Assembly: GCA_027943335.1 (NCBI GenBank)
Contig: BSBK01002086.1
Span: forward strand, 455,001 to 519,000
Reading direction: 5' to 3'
Length of the DNA stretch: 64,000 nucleotides
From: Chamaecyparis obtusa
Lineage: Eukaryota > Streptophyta > Pinopsida > Cupressales > Cupressaceae
Shown here piece after piece: positions 1-10,965 of this stretch. The stretch's first letter is position 1. The number at the start of each line of letters is the position of its first letter. The position numbers were made by a program, and so were the translations under genes. The notes below the pieces were generated by a model, which was given only the letters and a program-made list of their open reading frames with translations, did not search any database and was not told where the DNA came from.

Positions 1-394
1 TAGCAGGGCATTACACGATGAAGTTTCGTGTATCGTACGATACTAGGGTACCTATTGTATGATACGAGAGTAAAGACAAATGATACACATTTCAAACCAA
101 TTTATCATATGATTAACCTCAAAGAGGCATGTGATGAATTTATTTCATTGTACCATAACCTGAGCCATAAAACCTAAAACGTGAAAAAGATTTTTTAAAA
201 ATGACTAAAAACTATCAAATAACAAGCAAAGATCGACTATTTACTGGTGCATCATACGCCCATGGCCGGTTGTGGCATCTCTGAAGCTCGAATCGATGAT
301 TTCAGACTAGAATCGACATCTTTAGCTCTCTTGAGGTCTCTGGGATCTCAAAAGTCAACTATAGCAAATGAATTGAAAATGACCCCTCCGGGCC

Positions 395-404
395 CCTTTT
401 ATAG
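395..404 (-). promoter_or_regulatory. Candidate TATA box of a minus-strand LTR
   Basis: The minus strand reads CTATAAAAGG followed by a GC-rich stretch, a typical plant LTR core promoter. It lies downstream, on that strand, of a cluster of TTGAC motifs. Function is inferred from sequence only. Confidence 0.35.
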
Positions 405-1400
405 ATTTTGACCTAATTTTCAAAATGCTCGAAATCATGTGAAAATTGCACTCCTAGTTAATTTTGACATCCTAAATCTATTTTCGAGATCCAAATCAAA
501 ATCTGAGATCATCTACCTAGTCAAATTATGAAGTCAGCTCTTCTTGGTCAAATAGAGTTGACTGTTAACGCCATCACTTCTCACTCGCTTCTGCCTTCAT
601 CTCTCAAACCTCTGAGGTCAATATCATGAAAATATGTCAAATTTAAGTTATTTGAATATGGTCAAACTTGGTCAAACTTAGTCAAATCTAGTTAAACCTA
701 GTCAAACTTTAGTCAAATTTGGTCAACATGACCTCAAAATAGCTTCGAACAAGCTCTAATCTATTCTGAATCTGTTGGAAACCTAATCTTATCAATGCAC
801 TTTTAATGAATCAAATCAAGCTTTAACCTTTCTGCCTCATTTCTATTTCGATCTCGAGGGGGCATGACAACATAGAAAATCTTCTTTTGCAATCAATCCT
901 AATTAGCTAATCAATTCAAGCTTCATGGCTTGGGGCATCTCAACTTCATTAGGAACCATATCAAGTTGAGATTCTTTGTATCTCTCTAAAAGAGTGATCT
1001 TATCGCTTCATAACATGTCACTCAGACAGGCATCTATTTGATCCCTTGGGGCATGTAAGGTTCATCAGAACATATATCAATCTGACACCATTCATGGGGC
1101 ATATCAGGTTCATTAGGACCCATACCAATTTGGTATTGTCTCTTAATCAGGTGATTAGATTCCTCAGAATCCTTGTTAAAGTAGTTATCTATACTCTTTG
1201 GACATATATTCAGTCTCATCGCTTCATATCAAGCTGGATACTTTGGTCTCACTTATCAGTATTCACTTAATCAAGTCTGAAGTTGATAGCTTAGATCTTC
1301 AATTGATCTTCATTCGATCAAGTTTGGAGCTGGTTCTCTATATCAAAAATAGTCTCATTGCTTCACATCATACTGTTCTTTGATCTAGCTTCAATCTATT

Positions 1401-1437
1401 CTTTGAATCAATGTGTTGCTCACACATCGATTCAAAG
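1401..1437. repeat. Perfect-stem-like inverted repeat (hairpin)
   Basis: Left arm CTTTGAATCAATGTGT (1401-1416) and right arm ACACATCGATTCAAAG (1422-1437) are reverse complements at 15 of 16 positions, separated by 5 bases. It is not followed by a T run in a way that suggests a pol III terminator. Function unknown. Confidence 0.8.
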
Positions 1438-1445
1438 AGCGGTAA

Positions 1446-2326
1446 TGTAATCACCTAAAATTTATCTAGTAGAACCTAAGGCCTTGATCTTGATTAAATT
1501 ACCTTAAAACAAATTCTAAATCTTAAAGGCATAATTTACTAAACATAATTATGTAAGTAACCCTGAAAATCCCCCTTGTTTAATTAAATTAAATCATTTC
1601 TAAACTTGAAAAATCATTTAATTGTCAAAACTTCATTTTAATATTAAGTCTTAGCACTTTTATTAAAAAAGAGCACTTTGTGCAGCTTAATCTTGATTAA
1701 TTGACAATTAAAAGGGAATTTGTTATTTTGTCTTATTCTCCAATCAAGCTTGGCCAATCAAAATTCTTGAATCCTCTCACATGGATTGATCTCTTTCACC
1801 ACTCATCTCTACCTAACATTGTTTGCCTCTTAATCTCCACCCTCCATTCTTGAGGCAATTCCTTTAAAAGGAAGCTCTTCCTTGGCTCAAGGGTTCCATC
1901 TTGATGATTAGCACTATTGCATTCTTACATGTTTGCATTCTAGAGTAATCTTACTATTTTGAATTCTTAGTTCTTGGCTGCTTTTCATTTATATGCTCAT
2001 ATCTCTCTTGCATTGTTAGCTTAGTTCATTTCCTAGTGAAATATTGCATTATTAATCTAGTTTTCTTTCATTCTAACTTAGTTTCATTTCTAATTTCGCA
2101 TTGCATTTGAATCTTCCATTTTTTAGTAGTCAAGTCACTAGTCCTTCATGCCAATCTGATGAGCATCATAAAAGTATTAAACTCACTTCAACTAGGAAGC
2201 AATAAGTTGCTTTGAGGGTTTAGTTGGGTCATTTAAATTGAACTCCTATAGCTAAATTCTTGAGTTAATGGTTTATTAAGTGTAGGTTGCATTCCAATTG
2301 ATTACCAATATTTAACCACACAATAT
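1446..2326 (+). other. AT-rich non-genic stretch, possible LTR fragment
   Basis: No coding frame is present. It begins with TGTAATCACC, a common kind of LTR start, and has a TATA-like TTTAAAAGG near 1863-1872 followed by a T- and C-rich leader-like stretch. No matching second copy exists in the window, so an LTR call is only a suggestion. It abuts the truncated left end of copia element E1. Confidence 0.25.
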
Positions 2327-2765
2327 CATTTCTGTATTGTAGATTATTGGTGACAGTTAATTTAGTAGTGGATTCTTCTTTCATTTCTTATATTCCAGAA
2401 GTGAGCCCATTTATATTGGCAGTTACCCTTGATTATTTCTAGGTAGTTAGCCCAATTGACAGTGAGCCAATCTGTAGTGAGAAAACTAGTTGTGAGACCT
2501 TGTAAAAATCACCTTAATTGATTTTACCTTAATCAGTGTTCATTTCTTGAGAATTAGCTTCTCTATGGTTTTTCCCAGTTTGGGTTTCCACATAAATTCT
2601 AGTCTTCATTATGTTGATGGTTTTGTGCTTTCATGTTTATATCTATTATTAGTTTTTTATTAGTTTAAGTACTTACTAGTTCAATAAAAGTTAAGAAAAT
2701 GTTTGTAAATAACTGATTCATCCCCCCCCCCCCAACACACTCTCAGTTATTTGGCCTATTCAACA
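2327..2765 (+). repeat. E1 5' LTR, truncated
   Basis: From about 2327 this matches the end of the 3' LTR (25340-26045), including the shared TATTGGTGAC, GAGCCCATTT and TTAGCCCAATTGAC-type blocks and the closing TTCAACA. The start of the LTR is absent and the left limit is approximate. Confidence 0.7.
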
Positions 2766-2766
2766 A

Positions 2767-2779
2767 TTGGTATCAGAGC
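2767..2779 (+). other. E1 primer-binding site (initiator tRNA-Met)
   Basis: TTGGTATCAGAGC lies one base after the LTR end. It is the standard plant copia primer site, complementary to the 3' end of initiator tRNA-Met. Confidence 0.85.
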
Positions 2780-2845
2780 TTGGTTCCTCGATGAAGATCT
2801 TAACCACTTGAAGAAGATCTGATAGCGCACAAATTAAATATCACT

Positions 2846-3946
2846 ATGTTTGATGGATCTTATTATAGTTAATGGAAAGAGTATATGAGAAAATATATGA
2901 TCTCAATCGATTACACCACCTAGAAACATGTGGAGAAGAAGTATGTGTTACCTCAGAATGACCTTAATTGTCAATATGAAATCATCATCTACGAGGAGAA
3001 TGAGGCAACAAGGAATGCAATCTTTAGTGTTTTATCAAAGACAAAGTTAGCTAAGGTTATTTCATTAAAGATTGCTTATGAAGTTTTGGAAATGTTAAAA
3101 GAGATTTATTAATAAGTTAACAGCTAAGCGACATTATGAGAATTTGAGAATGGAAGAAGGTGAATACATTATAACCTACTTTCAGAGGGTTGACAATGCA
3201 GTGAATTAAGTCAAGAATTAAGGAGGAAATACCACAAATGAAGATGTTATGGAGAATATTTTGATGCCCTTATCAAATAGTTATAATGATAAGATCTCAA
3301 TAATTAAGGAAGTGTATGATACACAAAAATTTACCATAGAATAATTGTTTGCACCTTGACTACATTTGAGTTGAGAAAATTTTGAAAAGAGAAGAGAAGA
3401 TCTAAGACAATATTTAAAGCCACAGAGTTAGAGGAAGATTCAGATGGTGATGAAGATTTAGATGAGATGGAAATGAAATTATCAAGGAAGATGAAGAAAA
3501 GTACTATAAAATACACAGGTATGTTAAATGTGGAAATATTGGTCATTTGGATACTAGTTGTCTAGAGAAAGGTCCTAGGTAGAAATTTAAGAAGTTTAAT
3601 AAGAAAGATTACTATGTTAATGAAGATGCTAGTATTTCAGACAATGAGTTAGAAATAGAGGATTGTCTATTTTATGTTGCAGCAGAAAACTTGGATTTGA
3701 TATTTCTAACATTTGTTCAAAATTTGATGATAATGTTGAGACTACTTTGTATGTTATAAGGAACACAAATTAATGGTTGATTGATAGTGGTAGTTAGAAT
3801 CATATGGTTGGTGATAAAAGTAAATTTGTAACACTTGAGAAATATTATGGTGGTTGTATTAGATTTTGTGATGATAAGGAAACATATATTTTTGGTAGAG
3901 GTTCAATTACTTTTCATGGAAAACATAACATTGACAAGGTTTATTA
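2846..3946 (+). pseudogene. E1 gag and protease remnant
   Basis: The frame opens with ATG at 2846 and encodes a copia gag (UBN2-like capsid; KIAYEVLEMLKEIY is the usual capsid-type segment). It then has one CCHC zinc knuckle around 3528-3560, whose first cysteine is replaced by tyrosine (YVKCGNIGHLDTSC), and then the retropepsin active-site region WLIDSGS at about 3775-3800. Several in-frame stops and frame changes are present. The frame is cut at 3946/3947 by element E2 and resumes after it at about 15353. The family assignment is secure; the protein is dead. Confidence 0.75.
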
Positions 3947-4363
3947 TACAAGACCAAGATAAATTCCATAAGATATTGGAAAGATAATTGCATTAAGATG
4001 CAATAATGATATTATAGATAATAGACTTGATTAAAATATACATAATAGGCCTCCTTATATAGGAAAGACAATAAGAGACAATAATAAGAAGATAATAAGC
4101 TATCGCCTATGCAAGGTGTAATCACATGTCCACCAAATGTGGATCATCCTCCATTATGCAATAAAGTATGTGCAATAGTATGGGCATGATAATGTGATAA
4201 GTGCACTAAAGGTGGATCTCACACCTAAAGTGGAAATTCTCCTACACCATGTACTTAATTGAGGTGCAAACTCCTAGGTGTCTCAATGAAAAACTACGAT
4301 GCAATGCATTATCCTAAGTAAGATTAAGTAAAGTGTAATTAGGAATATTTAATTACACCAACA
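3947..4363 (-). repeat. E2 3' LTR
   Basis: About 417 bp, closely similar to 14931-15347 (shared blocks include GACCAAGATAA, ATGTGGAT and TTTAATTACACCAA). On the minus strand it begins TGTTGGTG. It lacks the 42 bases that lie between the other LTR copy and its primer site. Confidence 0.8.
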
Positions 4364-4375
4364 CCCCCCCTTAAG
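4364..4375 (-). other. E2 polypurine tract
   Basis: The minus strand reads CTTAAGGGGGGG immediately before the 3' LTR start TGTTGG, which is the normal plus-strand primer position. It fixes the element's orientation. Confidence 0.7.
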
Positions 4376-4679
4376 TGCAACTTAGGGGAATGCACTTAAA
4401 CTCATAATGTAAGATGAGTCCCGACTACTAGGCCATGTTAGGTACCCATGTACAATATGAAATGCAATACATGAAATGAAATCTCTCATAAAGATGAGAA
4501 AGAGGGAAAACCTCATGTGAATAACTCTCCCCCAAAAAGAGAGAAGAAAAAAAGATGGATGGATTGATGAAGTACTCAAGACCCCCCAAGAACTACATAC
4601 ATCATGTATATACAAAGAATTATCCCTCCATAAGAAGGATACTTGGAGACATGATGTCCCCCCCATAATGAAGAATCTC

Positions 4680-5453
4680 CTACAAAAATGGTGAGTGCTT
4701 GAAGACAAAGTATAGTCCAATGACTACAAACAACATTTCTCCCCTTGGGAAGAAAATATACCAAGTACAAATGTAGGAATCCTTCCCATTCTGGATAGGA
4801 ACTAGGAAGGGGAATCCAAATGAAGTATGATGATGATGCATGGACCAATCCATATCCAAATGAAATGAGGAAGGTCTCCAAATATGTATCTCTGAAGACT
4901 GAATAGGTCTCTCCAAGCTCAAATAATCTATAATATCATGTGACAAACTAAGTGAAGGAGAAGAATCAAGAATATCAATCTCCAAAGAAGGTGAAGAAGT
5001 ATCTCCAACTATGATGAAAATGTCATCAAAGAGAAGAGAAACCCCCTCAAGTATGTCTCCCAAATCTGAAATATTAGACTCCATAAACAATGAACCAATA
5101 TATGGAAAATAGGAATCCCAATTAGGAAGACAAATAGATATCTCTTGCAATGACTCAATGGAATCACCAACAAGAGATGATTGTGCAATCTCAACTAGAG
5201 AAGGAGGAGTTGCAAGAGGAGTCACTAGATTATCCTTGCTCTCAATTGTCTTAAATTCTTCAATCTCATCTAAGGTATAATCATCAAAAGGAATATTATA
5301 TGCATCATTAAGTGGAATGAGACAATATGCAATAGGATCATTTGGGAATGGAGGAACACATGGATCACCAAAAATCTCCCAAATGATTGTCCAAATTATG
5401 CGTGGACATTGAACACCTCTAAATTTGGGGTAGATGTCATAGAAGAGACACAA
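4680..5453 (-). CDS. Hypothetical protein of E2 interior, 257 codons
   Basis: An uninterrupted minus-strand frame of 257 codons lies in the 3' half of the non-autonomous element E2. The product is rich in Asp, Glu, Ser and Ile (for example DDYTLDEIEEF), followed by hydrophobic and histidine-rich stretches. I recognise no gag, protease or pol motif. It could be a coding relic of the element or a chance frame in low-stop sequence. The frame lies just inside element E3's insertion point (5465/5466), so its upstream part may continue beyond 13963. Treat as hypothetical. Confidence 0.3.
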   Translation of the reverse strand: MCLFYDIYPKFRGVQCPRIIWTIIWEIFGDPCVPPFPNDPIAYCLIPLNDAYNIPFDDYTLDEIEEFKTIESKDNLVTPLATPPSLVEIAQSSLVGDSIESLQEISICLPNWDSYFPYIGSLFMESNISDLGDILEGVSLLFDDIFIIVGDTSSPSLEIDILDSSPSLSLSHDIIDYLSLERPIQSSEIHIWRPSSFHLDMDWSMHHHHTSFGFPFLVPIQNGKDSYICTWYIFFPRGEMLFVVIGLYFVFKHSPFL

Positions 5454-5465
5454 ATTGATGCTACT

Positions 5466-8450
5466 TGTTAGTCAACAGTTTGTCCTCCAAATAGAAACAT
5501 AAACAATGACTCAAAATGCCCAATTAGAAAGAACAAAATGCGCTAACAGTTGGACGGGTTATCATTGATTGATAATTGTCCTCTAAATTAAGAGGTATAG
5601 CTCCCTCGTTTACAGATTTGCAATGAATTTAAATGATATGATGTACCTTTAACCTGAAGGTACTTAAGGCTTTCTGATATTCATTCATAGACATTAAATG
5701 AATGCAATTGCTTGGATTTATAAATTGTATGGAAGAAGAAAGACAGAGAAGCAGCCACAGGACTACCTAGCCAATCTTTCCTATTATAGAGAAAATGAAG
5801 GGAAGACTTCTTCATTTTAAAAACAATGAATGATAATACAATAATTGTATCTTAGATTTGACAAAAGTGACTACATAATCAACATTAGTCTAAGAAATTC
5901 ATACCCAGACTCCAAAATTTGACATATAAAGTTCTTACATCTCAAATACGTAACAGGATGACCACAAGATTACCCTGCCCCTGCAAATAAAAAAAAACAA
6001 AGTAGAGCAAAACAAAGCTAAATTCCCTATTCTCCCTATTGTAGATCCTAAATTGTCTCCTTCCCTATAGCAGCTTCAGAACTCCCACCGAAAAAGTAGA
6101 ACCCTTGGCGATGTCAAAAGTTCTACAATAAATAATGCTTTTGGGTGTATTTCGGTTCTAATAACCATTTCTTGAAATACCCTTTATTCTTATATTTCCA
6201 CTATTTCGTGGCTTCATTATTATCATCCCCCACTCTAACACATTTCCAACATGTGGCTTCTCCCTTTTGATGAGTTAATGTTTTCTATAACATTACCGCT
6301 TAGCAGCAGAATTGACAGACAAATGTCTTCACATGACACTTATATTACGATACTAGACATTTGGTATAGAATCAGGCTGCTTTATCATTAGCTTTGGATG
6401 ACGAGTCTTTGTTTTCCCATTTTGATGAAATCATGTTTCACGGATCCTCATCATATAACTAAGTATATGTTTGCTTGATCACTTTGCACTGAGCTGTAGT
6501 CCTGTGTCTCAATCTTCACATCTTCAACTCGGGCTTTAGGATTGGTGTATGAACACATTTGGGTCTTTGGGATTTCATCATTCGGGTAGATGATGCAAAG
6601 AGTCATCACACACTGAGCTGCAAAAACCATTTCCTTCTTATGACAATCATCGACAATATATGCTAAGATTTCAATTACTTTATCCATACCCGTGATAAAA
6701 CCTCTATCCATTGTTCTCACAAGAAAGATTCTAGGCTACATTGACCCGATGTAGAGATGATCTGAGCCTTGGGTTCTTGTGTCGGTGTGCACTCGCAAGT
6801 GAATGTTGATGCTTCAACATCTATGTTAACTCGAGCTGATGCGTGGAAACTATAGGTATTCTGTCAAATAGTCTATGACCGATCTGCACATTTAACATGA
6901 CTCCTTCCTTTGTGCCAACAATGATTTTCAATTGTCACAGTGATGCCTTTGCATCTTCTCGAGCCACCAATTGTCTTCTATCCGTTGTTGATGCTCACTG
7001 TCATGGCCCTTTTGTAAAATCAAGATGAGAATCTTTGAAGACAACCTTGATATGAACAATTATGCCCGGTCTAAAGAACCCCATGATCATATTCCTAGTT
7101 CTCGGTGATAGTACCATATCAGGTCATGTGAATGCTCAGGCATAGACATGAATTAAACACTTTGTGTGTCCACTATGTATGGGTTTGAAAACGTCGATTG
7201 TTGTGATCCCTTCATGGTAGATAGAGGTAATGATGTTACCCATCTTTATCAAAGATGTTGCATGCATCGTGGCAACTCATTTTACAATGATTGCTTGGTG
7301 TCAATTCCAGATATGACCATCAGGCTATATATACATATGTTCCCATTCTGGCATCATCGAGAGACTCTCATCTATCGATGATGCGACTTCTTGCAGAGGA
7401 TCAGTCAGTTTGGGGTCATATTATGATGCTCTCGATTCATTTGAATTAGGAATATCATTAATATCTTTCAATTCCATTTTATTTTCCCGCAGGTCCATTC
7501 TCTAAGTTGTGAACATCTTCCATTCAAAAGTGTCAACATATCCTTGTTCATCTGGTGAAGAGTTAAGCGAAAAAGCTAGGGGAAGAATGTGCACTGAATC
7601 AGAAATGGCTGCTACAACCAATGTATGTTGGACCTTAGAGAATGAAATGCGACAATTGATGGATAGAAGGCACATGCCTGCACTTGCCACTAAATCCTAC
7701 TGCTCTCATTACTGCAAACTGCTTGACAACTGTGATCATGGAGTTGGTGTTCCGAGTCCTTATTTGACAGCACCAGTGATCTTTTTGAATTGACAATTTG
7801 GCCTCGAGAGCAGCTCAAGAGTGTGTGGGAATGGGCATGAATAAATATCTCCTTACAGAGATCTCTCTATGAATATAGGGATAGCAATACCATGTATATT
7901 TGTATTTCAATCAAGTTCAAAAAGATAGGGCCCGATAATATATATGAGGCTTACTAAACATGATTTCAAAAACCCATAAAATACTAATATCTCTGTCACA
8001 AGGGATTTTTTAAAATTTATCATCTACCTTTGAACACCAATTCAGGTCCACAAAACCAGAATCACCACTCTTTGCATGAACTTTAGAACATTTGAATTAT
8101 GAACCTGAATTTTGTACCCTTGAACTAATCTGGACTAAAAATTTGAACCTAATCCTGAACAGGTGAGACCGCATTTTGAACTGCTGGAATTGACCTTGTC
8201 TTTTGAACATGCAACTTGAACTCGAACCTTCCGAGTTTGAACTTTGAACCACTTGATATTTGCAAACTGCAATTCAAACTTTGAACTTTGAACAACATGG
8301 TTTGAAGTTCAAGTTCAATACATCCATGGAACGTTGTCTATTCATAACTTGATAAAAACATTGTTAGAAAAACCATGAAATATTTAGGAAATTAACTCCA
8401 CGGGATTGGATTTTAAAATCTAAAACTGGGGTGCTAAAGGCAGGCCAACA
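5466..8450 (-). repeat. E3 LTR, left copy (3' LTR), about 2985 bp
   Basis: It matches 10966-13958 over its full length, with differences of a few percent by eye. Short frames within it (such as 7166-7381) occur in both copies at equivalent places, but nothing suggests that they are genes. Confidence 0.9.
8081..8340. repeat. TTTGAAC-type short motif cluster in E3 LTR
   Basis: About 14 GAAC cores, mostly within TTTGAAC or CTTGAAC, occur in roughly 260 bases. The same cluster recurs in the other LTR at about 13585-13830. On the minus strand it lies roughly 110-370 bases inside the LTR start, the U3 region. Confidence 0.7.
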
Positions 8451-9076
8451 GCTAGCTCTGATTGGGGATGTGCGTTGTAAAGTGCATGAAGAATCCAACA
8501 ATCTAGGTAAAAAGGCCAGTGCCTAATCCATTGGGTAGCAGAGTCATTGGGTAATAAAGAATCTTAGGGCTGCTTGCAGAGAGGAAAACAGGGCAGGGCA
8601 ACACACCAAACAACTACACTACCAACACCACAAAAGCAAACTAAACCTAGGCACGACAAAAACTTTATGTACAAAGGATAGGGCGAGCAGCCTATACCTT
8701 GAAGAATGTACCTAGCTGCTTATGGAAAGCCATTAACCGGTTGTGAGAAGTAAGTACCAGTGTGAAAAAGAGGCTTGAAAATGAGATGCATCACCCCAAG
8801 CAACTATTGAGCAATGACTATGAGAAAGGATCTGATCACCAAGTGTCGAGCAATCTTTTGAATTAATATGTCAGGCCCAAAAAGCCATTCAGCTCCATAG
8901 AATTCTGGTTGCAGCATTTTGACATGGTTTTTAATGATCTAGTGAGTATCCCGCACACCTTTATTACCAGCCTGGTAATACTCTATCCCAAGCTTCATGC
9001 ATGGAATCATCATGGGAGAGAAAGGAATCCCCATAATTTGCATCTCAGTTTTGTCAAGACCCTTTGGCAGTTTAGG

Positions 9077-10810
9077 CTATGACAACTTTTCATTAATTTC
9101 TATGTGACCAAACTGAAAACATTCGTAATCAGCATGCAAGAGATTTTCTATTTCAGTATTACCACCCTTAAGCATTTCTTGGTCTTGATGATCCATTACA
9201 CTAAGCATTTCTTGGTCTTGATGATCCATTACACTTTCTTGATCAAAGTCAGTGGCTGAATATATACCAGAAATATCAAATCTAAAAGATTCTAATTCTG
9301 AAAAAGAAGCATCTGACAGCAAGTTCCCCCCTGATTCGATATCAACAATGCCCTTTAGAAGGTCTTCTTGTTCCTCTAGTATTCTAGGATTAAACCTTTC
9401 TTCTTGAGATGCATAATCAAAATGGCAGATTTTGCATTCCCTCTGTGTATCAAGACAATGGGTGTCTTGTTGTCCATGTTGATTCACCACACTTCCCTCG
9501 GTGATCATTTGGAAATCATAGATCAAGTCTTCTTTAGTTGCTTCTAATAGCCAAGGATGATTTGATGAGAAGGCTTCTAACTGGCTATTGTGCTTTGGAT
9601 GCACTTCCACCTTCTTGCTTGGCTATAGCATGGTCATGCCACCATGGTTTTCAAGACGACCTTCCTTTTGCTCGTTCCCATCACATAGATCATAAGGGAT
9701 GAAGAGGGGATTATCCTGAACTACAAAATCTTTGATAAACTCGACAGGTGAGTATAATGCATTCACGCTGCCCCAAACAATCTCGTCATCTATAGTCTTT
9801 AATTGATTCTCTACTACTGTCATATCAGCCACATTTTTGCTTTGACATGTAAAAGAAAAATCAGAATTCACGGTTTCTTCATGCACGTTACAAATTGAAC
9901 TATCCTCAAGACACATGGCTAAGGGCAATGTTTTTTCAAAACTACTTTCAATGACCATAGGATCAAACCTAGTATAAGAAACTTCCTCTTTTGAAATGGA
10001 ATAAAAACCTTCATCAAGAAAAAACACAGGTTGGAAATCATAAGTTTTCACCTCTTTACCATCCTTTACCAATAATCCCTCCATGACATCTGATGCTTCT
10101 TTAACATGCAGCTCTTCTTTCCTGGCTTGTTGTTGATTTCCCTTTTTTTGTTGATCAGAACTCCAAGGCGTTGATGATTCTATCATTGTTGTGGAAACAT
10201 CTGGCTCTTCTGAGACCAAGGGATTGGAGAACAAGTGTTCTTTGATCTTTGATTCTTCTCTTGCTATCTCTGTAGCAGCTAGAAGTCCTTGATCAAAAAA
10301 TTTGAGATCATTGAATCTTTGGTACACCCATTCTAGCAGTATGGCGGATCGATGATCCTCAGAAGGATTTGGCTTGCTCTTCTCAGCTTCACAGATGCTC
10401 CCTTTGAAGGCATTCCACAAATACTGGAGCATTGGATCTTTCTTAGAATTTATCTCATCAGTAGTAGGATTCTTTCGAGGCTACTCTTTTAGTCCCATTT
10501 CTTGATCGCTCATGACTACATAGTTGCAAGAAATATAGCCCGATGAAATCACTGGAGCTTCTTCTTCCACAACCTCCAATTCTTTCTTGAGCTACTGCAC
10601 TTACTTCTTGCAGACGTCCAAATCTTTGAGCTTGTGAAATCTGTGACACAAACTCATCCATAGCAAGGCAGAGTTATGGTCATCTTCAAGGCTTATCTTC
10701 AGCTTCACAACCTTTGAGATACTTTGTTTATAATGTTCCCAAAAATCTTGTAGAACCTTATCATTCATTCGAAGAATCTCCGGGATAGTGGGGCCTGGTA
10801 TTTTTCCCAT
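9077..10810 (-). pseudogene. E3 internal protein, unknown, interrupted
   Basis: The frame runs on the minus strand from ATG at 10808-10810 to 9077. Segments 10810-10601, 10432-9623 and 9610-9077 share one frame and are separated only by stop codons. The product is hydrophilic and acidic. Near its start a domain of about 50 residues occurs twice: both copies share a W...K.SI segment, then an EDH.SA.L segment (EDDHNSALL in the first, SEDHRSAIL in the second) and RF..LK..D. The C-terminal part has a duplicated 11-residue unit (SVMDHQDQEML). No zinc knuckle, protease or pol signature is seen. Its place just after the primer site suggests a gag-like role, but I do not recognise the family. Confidence 0.5.
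9169..9234. repeat. 33-bp tandem duplication in the E3 frame
   Basis: Two adjacent identical 33-bp units (9169-9201 and 9202-9234) duplicate 11 codons and keep the frame. Confidence 0.9.
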
Positions 10811-10942
10811 TCTTGTAACTCTCTAGGATTTGCAACAAGAATCAACAGAGTCATCACTTTATCAGAGTCGCCAATCTCCTGCATATGGAGATATACATAT
10901 AAACTGAGGAAACAATTATTCAACACTGATCTTTGCTTCTGT

Positions 10943-10960
10943 TCCCCAATAGAGTCGCCA
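10943..10960 (-). other. E3 primer-binding site
   Basis: The minus strand reads TGGCGACTCTATTGGGGA five bases inside the right LTR. From memory this resembles tRNA-Arg-type primer sites of Tat/Ogre-like Ty3 elements; the tRNA match was not computed. Confidence 0.6.
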
Positions 10961-10965
10961 AAAAT

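Larger units (their letters stand above)
1..1445 (-). other. LTR-like non-coding sequence, probably Ty3 type
   Basis: There is no open reading frame of note. On the minus strand the segment has the make-up of an LTR promoter: a TATA box (CTATAAAAGG) at 395-404 with many TTGAC motifs upstream at about 520-730. Around 931, 1050 and 1098 a diverged motif of the GGGGCAT...TTCATTAGGA type recurs three times. No partner LTR, primer-binding site or target duplication is visible, so assignment to an LTR is inference and the boundaries are unknown. The left end runs off the window. Confidence 0.35.

Noticed and set aside
7166..7381. 71-codon frame repeated at 12666-12881
   Set aside because: It is present in both copies because both are E3 LTRs; no domain, and a conflicting frame lies on the other strand. 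LTR sequence rather than a gene.
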